A stretch of DNA of 64,000 nucleotides from Phycisphaeraceae bacterium (GTDB taxonomy: Bacteria > Planctomycetota > Phycisphaerae > Phycisphaerales > UBA1924), in contig JAHBXL010000011.1 in NCBI GenBank assembly GCA_019636495.1, forward strand, positions 82,133 through 146,132. The letters run 5' to 3'. This document shows positions 57,308 to 64,000 of this stretch, piece by piece. The notes below the pieces were generated by a model. It had not been told where the DNA came from and searched no databases. It saw only the letters and a list, made by a program, of their open reading frames with translations. Position 1 is the stretch's first letter. The number at the start of each line of letters is the position of its first letter. Both the position numbers and the translations under genes were made by a program.

Positions 57308-59622
57308 GCACCATCAATACGACATCCGCCGCGGCCGCCGCTGATTCCCCTGACAACGCCACGCTCAGCGAGGCCCTCCGACTGGCCGAACTGGGCTTCT
57401 ATGTGTTCCCCTGCAAGCCCGGCGCGAAGATCCCTTTGACGAAGAACGGGTTCAAGAGCGCCACGTGCGACCCCGACCAGATCCGCGCGTGGTGGACCCG
57501 ATGCCCTGACGCCAACCTCGCGGTGGCAACCGAGGGGTTCCTGGCACTCGACATCGATGGCGCCGAGAATCCGTACCTCGCAGACGAAGCGCGAGCGGCG
57601 TCGGTGTCTGCGTTCCCGCAGTCGCGGACTCCGCGTGGCGGCCGACACTTCCTCATGGCCCAGCCGGTCGGCCGCCCGGTCCGCAACAGCGCCGGGCAAC
57701 TCGCCGAGCATGTCGACATCCGCGCAAACGGCGGGTACATCGTCGTCGCGCCGTCTGTGGTGGGTGGCAAGGCATACCAGTGGGAGACCCCACTTCTGAT
57801 TGGTGCGGACTCCCTCCCGCCGATGCCGGATTGGTTGGAAGCGGCACTGGATTCACTGAAGTCCGGCAAGCGCAAGAGGCGCGGCGGGCCGATCCCGGAG
57901 GGTCGCCGGAACAGCGAACTAACGAGCCGTGCAGGGCGGATGCGCCGAGCCGGTCTCGACGAGTCCCAGATCGCCGAGCAGCTCCTTCAAATGAACCGAG
58001 GGGAGTGCCAGCCACCACTGGAAGAAGAAGAAGTCCGAAAGATCGCCGCGAGCGCCAAGCGGTACGAATCTGATGCCGCAGCCGCGACGGCCCGCATCAT
58101 CGTCGCGCCAGATGAAGCCCGCGTCACCGACGAGGCGCTCGCTGCAATGGTGGCCGACCCCGACATCTATAGCCGTGGTACGCGGCTCGTCAGGGTCGTT
58201 CGGGCGGGCCTGGGTTCAAAGTCACTCCAGGGCGGCCTGGTCATCACCGACCTGCCGATCGCTTCCTTACGCGAAAAGATGTCTCGCCGGATCGAGTTCG
58301 TGAAGATCGGGCCCGAGGGGGAGGTCATTGTCGTTCACCCGCCCGACTGGTGCGTGAAGCAGGCCGATTCGCGGGCGCAGTGGCCGGAGTTCAGAGAGCT
58401 CGTGGCGATCAGCGACGTGCCGGTGCTTCGGCCCGATGGGAGCGTCCACCAGTCTGCTGGGTACGACCCAGTGACGGGCGTGCTTTACGCCCCCACGTGC
58501 GAGTTCCCGCTCGTCCCCGACTCGCCGACGGTAGATGACGTGATCGAGGCGACCACTCACATGGTCGAGCTGGTCTGCGACTTCCGCTTTGTAGAGCCGT
58601 GTCACCGATCAGCGTTCTTCGCCGCTCTCCTCAGCGTGGTCGGCCGGTTCGCGTTCGACGGTCCGGCACCGATGTTCGTGTTCGATGCGAACGTGCGCGG
58701 CGCGGGCAAGACGCTGCTGGCGTTCGTCGCGGCCACCATCGCGATCGGCCCGGGAGTCGGAACCTCCGGGTACGTGGAGTCGGACGAGGAGATGCGCAAG
58801 CAAATCACTTCGAAGCTGATCGAGGGTCACCGGCTCGTGATCCTCGACAATCTCCCGGGGCGGGTCGGTTGCCCATCGCTCGACCGGGTTCTCACCACCA
58901 CCACATGGACCGACCGCATCCTGGGGAAGAGCGAGTCGGCAACGCTGCCTGCGACCGCCGTGTGGTTCGCCACCGGCAACAACGTGGTCCTCATGGCCGA
59001 CACAGCGCGGCGCGTGGTGCCGATCCGCATCGAAGTGCTCGATGAGAACCCCGAGGACCGGGCCGGGTTCAAGCACCCCGATCTCCTCCGGTTCGTTCGG
59101 GAGAACCGTGCAACATTGCTGTGCGCCTGCCTGACATGGCTGTCGGCGTACATCCGCGCAGGCAAGCCGAGTCTCGGACTTCAGCCCTTCGGGAGCTTCG
59201 AGGGGTGGAGTGACACCATCAGGTGCGCGGTGGTGCATGCCGGGTTCGAAGATCCCTGCGCCGGGCGTGCGCAGCTCGCGGAGGACTCCGATAGAGCGAG
59301 AGATGAACTGTTCGGGGTCCTTGATGGCCTGCGGAAGTTTGACCCGCGGGACCGGGGCATCGTCGTGGCCGACATGCTTGCTTCGCTCTACTCCACATCG
59401 ACGGAGGCACCCGACGACCTAACGGTGCGTCTCCGAGCGGCGATCGAGGCCGCTGTCGGATCGCGGCCGGGACAGGCTCCCACGGCGCGCCAGGTGGGCA
59501 ACTTCTTCAGGGCCAACCGCAAGCGGGTCGTGGCGGGCATGCACCTCGACAACGACTCCAGCGAAAAGTCCTCCCGTGGAACCGTGTGGCATGTACGGAG
59601 GAACGAGGTTCCGCCAGTCTGA
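57304..59622 (+). CDS. Prim-pol / superfamily III-like helicase of the second element
   Basis: The 772-residue product has an N-terminal primase-polymerase domain: RLAELGFYVFPCKPGAKIPL, the metal motif LALDIDGAE, SRTPRGGRHFL and AEHVDIRANGGYIVVAPS. A PriCT-like segment (GPIPEGRRNSELTSRAGRMRRAGLD) follows. The helicase ATPase carries Walker A VRGAGKTLL near 464-471 and VILDNLPG. It is analogous to the prim-pol gene at 24375 but differs in sequence. Its start is coupled to the DUF1580-like gene. It probably replicates the element. Confidence 0.88.
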   Translation: MSTINTTSAAAAADSPDNATLSEALRLAELGFYVFPCKPGAKIPLTKNGFKSATCDPDQIRAWWTRCPDANLAVATEGFLALDIDGAENPYLADEARAASVSAFPQSRTPRGGRHFLMAQPVGRPVRNSAGQLAEHVDIRANGGYIVVAPSVVGGKAYQWETPLLIGADSLPPMPDWLEAALDSLKSGKRKRRGGPIPEGRRNSELTSRAGRMRRAGLDESQIAEQLLQMNRGECQPPLEEEEVRKIAASAKRYESDAAAATARIIVAPDEARVTDEALAAMVADPDIYSRGTRLVRVVRAGLGSKSLQGGLVITDLPIASLREKMSRRIEFVKIGPEGEVIVVHPPDWCVKQADSRAQWPEFRELVAISDVPVLRPDGSVHQSAGYDPVTGVLYAPTCEFPLVPDSPTVDDVIEATTHMVELVCDFRFVEPCHRSAFFAALLSVVGRFAFDGPAPMFVFDANVRGAGKTLLAFVAATIAIGPGVGTSGYVESDEEMRKQITSKLIEGHRLVILDNLPGRVGCPSLDRVLTTTTWTDRILGKSESATLPATAVWFATGNNVVLMADTARRVVPIRIEVLDENPEDRAGFKHPDLLRFVRENRATLLCACLTWLSAYIRAGKPSLGLQPFGSFEGWSDTIRCAVVHAGFEDPCAGRAQLAEDSDRARDELFGVLDGLRKFDPRDRGIVVADMLASLYSTSTEAPDDLTVRLRAAIEAAVGSRPGQAPTARQVGNFFRANRKRVVAGMHLDNDSSEKSSRGTVWHVRRNEVPPV

Positions 59623-60202
59623 AGGGCGGGGAGGGCCATGCGACGACCCAGATGACGTGGGTGACTGTGTTGACGCCTCTTGACGGTGGAGCGCGCACGA
59701 CTTGTCGACGCTCGAATGACTCTGGTGACTTGTGTGACTGTCTGGCAGCCAGGTGCGGGGTGGATGTGCGCTCGCCTCCACCCGGGCACCTCCAGAGGGC
59801 CGTGTGCAGAGAGGGAACTCGTGGCCCTGAGGAGGGGCCGGAAATGAGTCATGAAAGTACGCAGAGTCACAGACGGCGGGCTGTTCGCCTACCTGGACCG
59901 GTGAAATCGGCATTGGACCTCCGGAACTGGCAACTCACACCCCGCTGAAGCGCGTGGTCGGCCTTGGCCAAGGCGGAGAGGAGGATGACCAATGAACGAG
60001 TGCCCGCCGGTTGTGTGGTCTAAACGAAGAAGCGCGTTCCACGCGGCAACTTGCCACTGGGCGGTGCGTATCATGATGCGTAACCGACTTGAAGGAACGC
60101 GGGCCGATGCCCGCGATACCGGCCGAAGGCCGTGCCTGCACTGCCGCGGCGGCTCCGCGCTTGGGCCGCCGCGCGACGCACCGGGCGCGGGCGACACAGG
60201 CC
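59623..60202 (+). other. 580-base interval with iteron-like repeats
   Basis: No well-supported gene lies here. It contains the TGAC repeats described separately. A 73-codon open frame from ATG 59992 has an AGGAGG seven bases upstream but a composition unlike its neighbours, and it runs into the methyltransferase start. The interval may hold the origin of replication or transfer of the element. Confidence 0.4.
59653..59743 (+). repeat. Iteron-like TGAC repeats with 9-base period
   Basis: TGAC words start at 59653, 59662 and 59671, each 9 bases apart, with another at 59681. A second set starts at 59717, 59726 and 59735, again 9 bases apart (TGACT). Two clusters of three evenly spaced direct repeats directly downstream of a replication primase gene are typical of initiator-binding iterons. 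Confidence 0.55.
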
Positions 60203-60213
60203 ATGCAGATTGA
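59992..60213 (+). CDS. Possible small ORF before the methyltransferase
   Basis: A 73-codon frame starts with MNECPPVVWSKRRSAFHAATCHWAVRIMMRNRLE. Its only support is a good AGGAGG seven bases before the ATG. It overlaps the start of the ParB-methyltransferase by 11 bases, which would allow coupling. Sequence features do not reveal a domain. It could as well be a leader frame. Confidence 0.25.
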   Translation: MNECPPVVWSKRRSAFHAATCHWAVRIMMRNRLEGTRADARDTGRRPCLHCRGGSALGPPRDAPGAGDTGHAD

Positions 60214-61594
60214 ACTGCGTTCCGTTCACGACATCAAGCCCTACGAGCAGAACCCCCGCCGCAACGACGGCGCGGTGGAAGCGGTGGCGCGGAGCATCCG
60301 CGAGTACGGGTTCAGGCAACCGATCGTCGTTGATAAGGACGGCGTCATCGTCGTTGGGCACACGCGCTTGAAGGCCGCGCTCCACCTGGGCATGGACGAG
60401 GTGCCGGTGCACGTGGCCACCGAACTCACGCCCGAGCAAGCGCGGGCGTACCGGCTGGCCGACAACCAACTCGCCACGCTCAGCGAGTTCGACCCCGACC
60501 TGCTCAGCGCCGAGATCGCCGCGCTCAAGGCTCTCGACTACGACCTCGAACTGCTCGGGTGGGACGACTCGGAACTGACCGAGTTGCTCGCGCCCGCGGG
60601 CAACGAGGGGCTCGTTGATCCCGATGATGTTCCCGCGCCGCCCGATGCGGCGACCACGCAGCCGGGCGAGATGATCGTGCTGGGCAATCATCGCTTGCTG
60701 TGCGGCGACAGCGGCAGCGCAGCCGACCTCGACCGCCTGCTCGATGGCGCGAAGGTCCACCTCGCCAACACCGATCCGCCCTACAACGTTGCAGTCGAAC
60801 CGCGCTCCAACAACGCGATCGCCAAGGGCCACTACGGCGGCTTCAGTCCGGTGTCGTCGGAGCGGCGCGAGAAGATGCATCATCAGGAGGCGGACCTGGC
60901 GCGGCACCCGGAGAAGGCCAAGCCAACGCACAAGAAGATGCGCGCCAAGGACCGTCCGCTGGCCAACGACTTCGTGACCGACGAGGCGTTCGATGCGATG
61001 TTGGATGCGTGGTTCGGGAACATCGCGCGGGTGCTCGTCCCCGGCGGGGCGTTCTACATCTGGGGCGGGTACGCGAACTGCGCAAACTACCCGCCCGTCC
61101 TGAAACGCCACGGGCTGTACATGAGCCAGGCGGTGATCTGGCACAAGATGCACCCGGTGCTGTCGCGCAAGGATTTCATGGGCGACCACGAGTGGGCGTT
61201 CTACGGATGGCGGGAGGGCGCGGGGCACAAGTTCTACGGCCCGAACAACGTTCCCGATGTGTGGAGCGTCAAGAAGGTGAACCCGCAATCGATGATTCAC
61301 CTGACCGAGAAGCCGGTGGAGCTGGCCAAGCGCGCCATCGAGTACTCCAGCAAGCCCGGCGAGAACGTGCTCGATCTCTTCGGCGGATCGGGCTCGACGC
61401 TGATCGCCGCGGAGATGACGGGCCGCCGCGCGTTCCTGATGGAGCTCGACCCGCTCTATTGCGATGTCATTGTGGCCCGCTACGAGAAGTTCTCGGGAAA
61501 GAAGGCCGAGCGCATCGCGGGGACCAGCATCGGCGCAAGCGCGCACGCCGAAGAAACCGCCGCGACGGCCGCGGCCGGGGGGAAGGGGAAGTGA
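60203..61594 (+). CDS. ParB-like domain fused to DNA methyltransferase, second copy
   Basis: From ATG 60203 the product is 463 residues. The ParB-like part is QIELRSVHDIKPYEQNPRRND and KDGVIVVGHTRLKAALHLGMDEVPV. The methyltransferase part has DPPYN at Asp191 and LFGGSGSTL near 393, a beta-class order. Sequence is shared with 22411-23784 along most of the catalytic part, for example RPLANDF, WGGYANC, KDFMG and VKKVNPQSM. The copy lies at the same end of its module and is convergent with the small-gene block. The upstream CAGG is a weak ribosome-binding site. Confidence 0.9.
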   Translation: MQIELRSVHDIKPYEQNPRRNDGAVEAVARSIREYGFRQPIVVDKDGVIVVGHTRLKAALHLGMDEVPVHVATELTPEQARAYRLADNQLATLSEFDPDLLSAEIAALKALDYDLELLGWDDSELTELLAPAGNEGLVDPDDVPAPPDAATTQPGEMIVLGNHRLLCGDSGSAADLDRLLDGAKVHLANTDPPYNVAVEPRSNNAIAKGHYGGFSPVSSERREKMHHQEADLARHPEKAKPTHKKMRAKDRPLANDFVTDEAFDAMLDAWFGNIARVLVPGGAFYIWGGYANCANYPPVLKRHGLYMSQAVIWHKMHPVLSRKDFMGDHEWAFYGWREGAGHKFYGPNNVPDVWSVKKVNPQSMIHLTEKPVELAKRAIEYSSKPGENVLDLFGGSGSTLIAAEMTGRRAFLMELDPLYCDVIVARYEKFSGKKAERIAGTSIGASAHAEETAATAAAGGKGK

Positions 61595-61731
61595 AGCCCG
61601 AGCGGCCAGATTCGCCCCACCCCCTGTGCGCTACGCCTTTGCACGCAAGCGCAGCCGTCATGGCCCGCCGAGCGGGTGATGCAGTTGCGGCCGATGCTGA
61701 CAGCGCCGCTTCCCTCACGCTGACGCCGCAG

Positions 61732-61761
61732 AAAACGCCCCGCCGGGATGGGGCGGGGCGT
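61732..61761 (-). terminator. Terminator of the second small-gene block
   Basis: ACGCCCCGCC and GGCGGGGCGT form a perfect 10-bp stem with a 7-base loop. On the minus strand TTTT follows. The sequence GGGGCGTTTTCTGCGGC is shared with the terminator of the first block at 22414-22439. Confidence 0.7.
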
Positions 61762-61785
61762 GGCGAAGCGTTCGGTGATGTCCGC

Positions 61786-62169
61786 TCAAGCGCCGGGTGC
61801 CGCTTCCCGCAGCGCGTGGTACTCGGTCATCGCGTCGAGGTGGATGCCTCCTTTGCTGGCCGCCACGTGCCTGCGGCCGCGGGCCGGGACCAAGCACCCG
61901 CGTTCCTTCAGGAACGCCAGCGCGGTGTTGACCTGGCTGTGCGGCAGACCGGTGCGGGCGACGAGGTCGTCAAGCGCGGTCGCCGCGCCGCCGAGTTCAT
62001 CGATGGCGTGGCAGACGGCCTCGAAGACCTTGAGCGTGCAGGCGTGCTCGTAGGTCCCCCCCCGGCCGCGGCGGGGAACGACGCTTCTGATGAGCGTGCC
62101 GGATTCGATGCGGAAAGTGTCGCTGGGCCTTGCCGGGCTGGGCTGTGGCGCGGCGGTATTGGTGTGCAT
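61786..62169 (-). CDS. Winged-helix-like protein, second copy
   Basis: The 127-residue product contains GTLIRSVVPRRGRGGTYEHACTLKVFEAVCHAIDELGGAATALDDLVARTGLPHSQVNTALAFLKERGCLVPARGRRHVAA and ends YHALREAAPGA. It is a shorter paralogue of 21914-22393. The HTH (LDDLVARTGLPHSQVNTALAFLKERGCLVPA) is plain here, followed by a two-strand wing. It is the last gene of the second block and faces the methyltransferase. A transcription regulator of the module is likely. Confidence 0.75.
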   Translation of the reverse strand: MHTNTAAPQPSPARPSDTFRIESGTLIRSVVPRRGRGGTYEHACTLKVFEAVCHAIDELGGAATALDDLVARTGLPHSQVNTALAFLKERGCLVPARGRRHVAASKGGIHLDAMTEYHALREAAPGA

Positions 62170-62178
62170 GGGGGGCTC

Positions 62179-62406
62179 CTAGAGGGCCACACGGCGGAGA
62201 ACATGGTCGATACGTTCATCGCCGGGCCGGGCGCAGGACAGCAACTTCTGCAGGGTTGTTGCTTGCAGCAGCACCACCGCCTCGTCCTTGTTGATGAACA
62301 CCGCGTCCTGAAGATCGTTGCGGGCGTGCTCCTGCAGGAAGAGCAGCGTCGAACGCTGAATCAGGACGGCGACCAGCAGGGTCTCGGGGATCTTGCCTGT
62401 TGCCAT
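62179..62406 (-). CDS. Small helical protein, unrecognised
   Basis: The 75-residue product reads MATGKIPETLLVAVLIQRSTLLFLQEHARNDLQDAVFINKDEAVVLLQATTLQKLLSCARPGDERIDHVLRRVAL. It is mostly hydrophobic helix without a clear membrane anchor. It lies three bases after the HARE-HTH stop and nine before the next start, so it is part of the operon. It occupies the slot of the unrelated 77-residue gene at 21677. The function is unknown. Confidence 0.65.
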   Translation of the reverse strand: MATGKIPETLLVAVLIQRSTLLFLQEHARNDLQDAVFINKDEAVVLLQATTLQKLLSCARPGDERIDHVLRRVAL

Positions 62407-62409
62407 AGT

Positions 62410-62994
62410 TCAGGCCTCCTTCCCGGCGTGATTGGTCGCGACGAACACGCCGCGCTCGTGCTTCTTGAAGCGGGCGTCCTTCCCCTTGGCGGCGATCTCG
62501 CGGATGATCGCGGCGTACAGCGTGGCCTCCGGGGTCTTGCCGCCGGGCGACTTCCACAGGCCCTTGGCCTCGACCGCGGCGATCATCTCGGTCGCGCGCA
62601 TCGGCACCTTGCTCGCGGCGAGCACCTGGGCCGCGGCGTCGAGCACGCCCATGCGCTTGGGCTTCTGGGCCTTGGGTGCCTTCGCGGCCTTGGGCTTGGC
62701 GACTTTGGGCGCGGCGGCCGTCTTGCCACCCTTCCCGCCACGTTGGCCCGTGGGCGATTGCTTGGCGGTGGTGGGAGCGTCGTTCGCCTCGCCGCCGTCG
62801 CCGCCCTTGTGGGGGGCGGGGGCGGTCTCGTCCGCCGCGCCGGGATTGTCGAGCCGTTCGATGCGCTCCTCGACCTCCTTGATCGCGGCCTTGCGCGCTG
62901 CGCTCACCGCCTTCGCGGCCTTGTCGATCGCGGCTTTCGCACCCTTGGTGCTGGGCTTGCTGCCGGACTTCTTGCTCTTGCTGTTCGTCGCCAT
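62410..62994 (-). CDS. HARE-HTH domain protein, second copy
   Basis: From ATG 62994 (GGAG nine bases upstream) the product is 194 residues. The first 125 residues are Lys/Ala-rich and basic, longer than in the first copy. The C-terminal HARE-HTH domain, [55 protein letters not shown], then [11 protein letters not shown], is almost the same as at 21230-21673. The two elements thus carry near-identical reader domains behind different basic tails. Histone-like binding by the tail is an inference. Confidence 0.85.
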   Translation of the reverse strand: MATNSKSKKSGSKPSTKGAKAAIDKAAKAVSAARKAAIKEVEERIERLDNPGAADETAPAPHKGGDGGEANDAPTTAKQSPTGQRGGKGGKTAAAPKVAKPKAAKAPKAQKPKRMGVLDAAAQVLAASKVPMRATEMIAAVEAKGLWKSPGGKTPEATLYAAIIREIAAKGKDARFKKHERGVFVATNHAGKEA

Positions 62995-63025
62995 GATGCG
63001 TTCTCCAAGTCTGTAGAACATGCGG

Positions 63026-63076
63026 CCCGGTGCACGTTGCCCCGGGTGAAACCACCCCGCGCGGTCTCCCGCGCGG
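63026..63076 (-). promoter_or_regulatory. Double hairpin leader of the second HARE-HTH gene
   Basis: Two hairpins lie here. One is CCGCGCGG (63057-63064), loop TCTC, CCGCGCGG (63069-63076). The other is CCCGG (63026-63030) with CCGGG (63042-63046) around TGCACGTTGC. They end 31 bases before the HARE-HTH ATG, as in the first block where the distance is 29. On the coding strand the second hairpin holds GCAACGTGC, close to GCAATGTGC in the first. Confidence 0.4.
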
Positions 63077-63099
63077 CGTGGGGGATGTGGTGGCGGCGG

Positions 63100-63474
63100 C
63101 TAGGCCGTGAAGTTCTCGCCCTCGGCCAGGACGCCCGCGCTCTGGCAGGCGTGCACCGCGCGGATGAAGCGGTCGTTGAGCGCGGCGAGCGTGGCGCAGT
63201 GGCGGTCGATGTCGCCGCCGCTGCCCTGGACGATGCCGAGCCTGCTGGGCTGGATGCCATCGCGGACCCGCTCGCATTCGCGGGCGAGATTGCGGGCCAG
63301 CCGCTCGGCGTCGGCAACCAGCGCATCGCGGGTGCTGTCGATGTCGCGGATGGTCCGCCAGAGTTCCTCGGCCGCGTGCCGCGGCCAGGATTCGGGGCCG
63401 TGCGCGGTGTCGGCGGACTTCACCAGGTCGAAGGCGGCATCGGCGGTCAGGCGGGTGGCGGTCTGGTTGGTCAT
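63100..63474 (-). CDS. Unrecognised helical protein of the second block
   Basis: The 124-residue product starts MTNQTATRLTADAAFDLVKSADTAHGPESWPRHAAEELWRTIRDIDSTRDALVADAERLARNLARECERVRDG and ends AGVLAEGENFTA. It is mostly helical with no membrane segment. It lies between the HARE-HTH and the 85-residue genes, in the place of the different 88-residue protein of the first block. No family was recognised. Confidence 0.65.
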   Translation of the reverse strand: MTNQTATRLTADAAFDLVKSADTAHGPESWPRHAAEELWRTIRDIDSTRDALVADAERLARNLARECERVRDGIQPSRLGIVQGSGGDIDRHCATLAALNDRFIRAVHACQSAGVLAEGENFTA

Positions 63475-63516
63475 GGTCGTTCTCCTGTCGTTGGTGGTGG
63501 TGGTGGCGGCGGTGGT

Positions 63517-63774
63517 TCAGCACCCCGCGACGCGGTCGAGTTCGGTCCACACCTCGTGGATCATGCTGTTGGTGGCGGCGCAGCGGCCCTTCCTGTCGCG
63601 GCCGTAGACCAGTTCCGCGGCGTGGCAGGCCCGCGCCCAGCGGGCGTCGCGCGGCTCGTCGCGGCGCATCTCGAAGGCGACCTGATTGCCCGCGGTGACC
63701 AGCGCCCCCGCGTCGGTCCGGGCGATGGTGATGGTCCCGGCGTGCCCGTCGATCTCGATGCTTCTGATGGTCAT
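63517..63774 (-). CDS. 85-residue conserved protein, second copy
   Basis: From ATG 63774 the product is 85 residues, MTIRSIEIDGHAGTITIARTDAGALVTAGNQVAFEMRRDEPRD and ending ATNSMIHEVWTELDRVAGC. It is a paralogue of 20882-21139 of the same length. The AACGGAGACCACGAACATG leader before its ATG is identical to the leader of the 20588 gene. It is the first gene of the second block. The function is unknown. Confidence 0.8.
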   Translation of the reverse strand: MTIRSIEIDGHAGTITIARTDAGALVTAGNQVAFEMRRDEPRDARWARACHAAELVYGRDRKGRCAATNSMIHEVWTELDRVAGC

Positions 63775-63787
63775 GTTCGTGGTCTCC

Positions 63788-63895
63788 GTTGTTCGCGCCG
63801 CGGTTGTTCGCGGCGACGTGCACATGAGGGCATGAGACCGCCAACACAGCAAGGCGAATCGCCGAGGAATCTGCGAATGTGGGCTGAATGTGGGC
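63788..63895 (-). repeat. Direct repeats upstream of the second block
   Basis: Two repeat pairs lie between the gene at 63774 and the window edge. GTTGTTCGCG occurs at 63788-63797 and 63803-63812 (15-base period). GAATGTGGGC occurs at 63875-63884 and 63886-63895 (11-base period); on the minus strand this is GCCCACATTC. The GCCCACA core matches the tandem sites at 20443-20476, at a similar distance from the first gene, so a common regulator may bind. Confidence 0.55.
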
Positions 63896-64000
63896 ATGTC
63901 CGCGTACGGCGGGGCGCGGCGTTCGCGCACGCGGCCGCACACAGCCGCACGGGGGGGGGCAACAGCATGAAGATGGGGCGACTGCGCGCAACAGCGCACG

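Overview
GC-rich chromosomal DNA, most likely from a member of the Planctomycetota (inference). The grounds are a DUF1580-like gene, the HTH / large serine recombinase / DUF2924 integration cassette, HARE-HTH genes in mobile DNA, and many GTG or TTG starts with 1-8 bp gene overlaps. The window holds two integrated elements separated by a short stretch of ordinary chromosome.

Region A (1-3322), chromosome: the tail of an upstream gene, a copper-type P1B ATPase, a MerR-type regulator behind its own dyad promoter, and a small Cys-rich lipoprotein.

Region B (about 3382-50050), a prophage of some 47 kb, almost all on the minus strand. Going from right to left it has an integration cassette (49947-47214); a restriction locus (47021-35017: HsdM, HARE-HTH/Mrr endonuclease, HsdS, two accessory proteins, a GmrSD-like DUF262 protein, HsdR); an XRE/ImmA regulator pair; two unrecognised genes; a small sigma factor; replication and recombination genes (single-strand annealing-type ATPase, DUF669, RusA, helicase, prim-pol); a ParB-methyltransferase; a plus-strand block of five small genes; and the virion genes (terminase, zinc ribbon, gpW-sized protein, portal, protease-capsid fusion, neck, tail tube, frameshifted tail chaperones, tape measure, distal tail). 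The virion operon ends in a methyltransferase, a DUF115-like protein and an intein-like Hint protein. I see no convincing lysis gene.

Region C (about 50053-54155), chromosome: a JAB-type metalloprotein, initiator tRNA-Met, G-rich degenerate repeats, purD, a metallo-beta-lactamase-fold hydrolase and tRNA-Ala(CGC).

Region D (54155 to beyond 64000), a second element entering next to tRNA-Ala: tyrosine integrase, DUF1580-like gene, prim-pol/helicase, iteron-like repeats, a second ParB-methyltransferase and a second block of small genes.

The most interesting structure is a module present in both elements: an 85-residue protein, a HARE-HTH protein, a winged-helix-like protein, and a convergent ParB-methyltransferase. 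The copies also share tandem GCCCACA sites, ribosome-binding leaders, leader hairpins and a terminator. It looks like a DNA-modification writer paired with candidate readers; a third HARE-HTH protein, fused to an Mrr nuclease, sits in the restriction operon. Two regulatory circuits can be proposed from sequence: a triplicated ECF-like promoter matching the encoded sigma factor, and a palindromic operator shared by the XRE gene, hsdM and a third operon.
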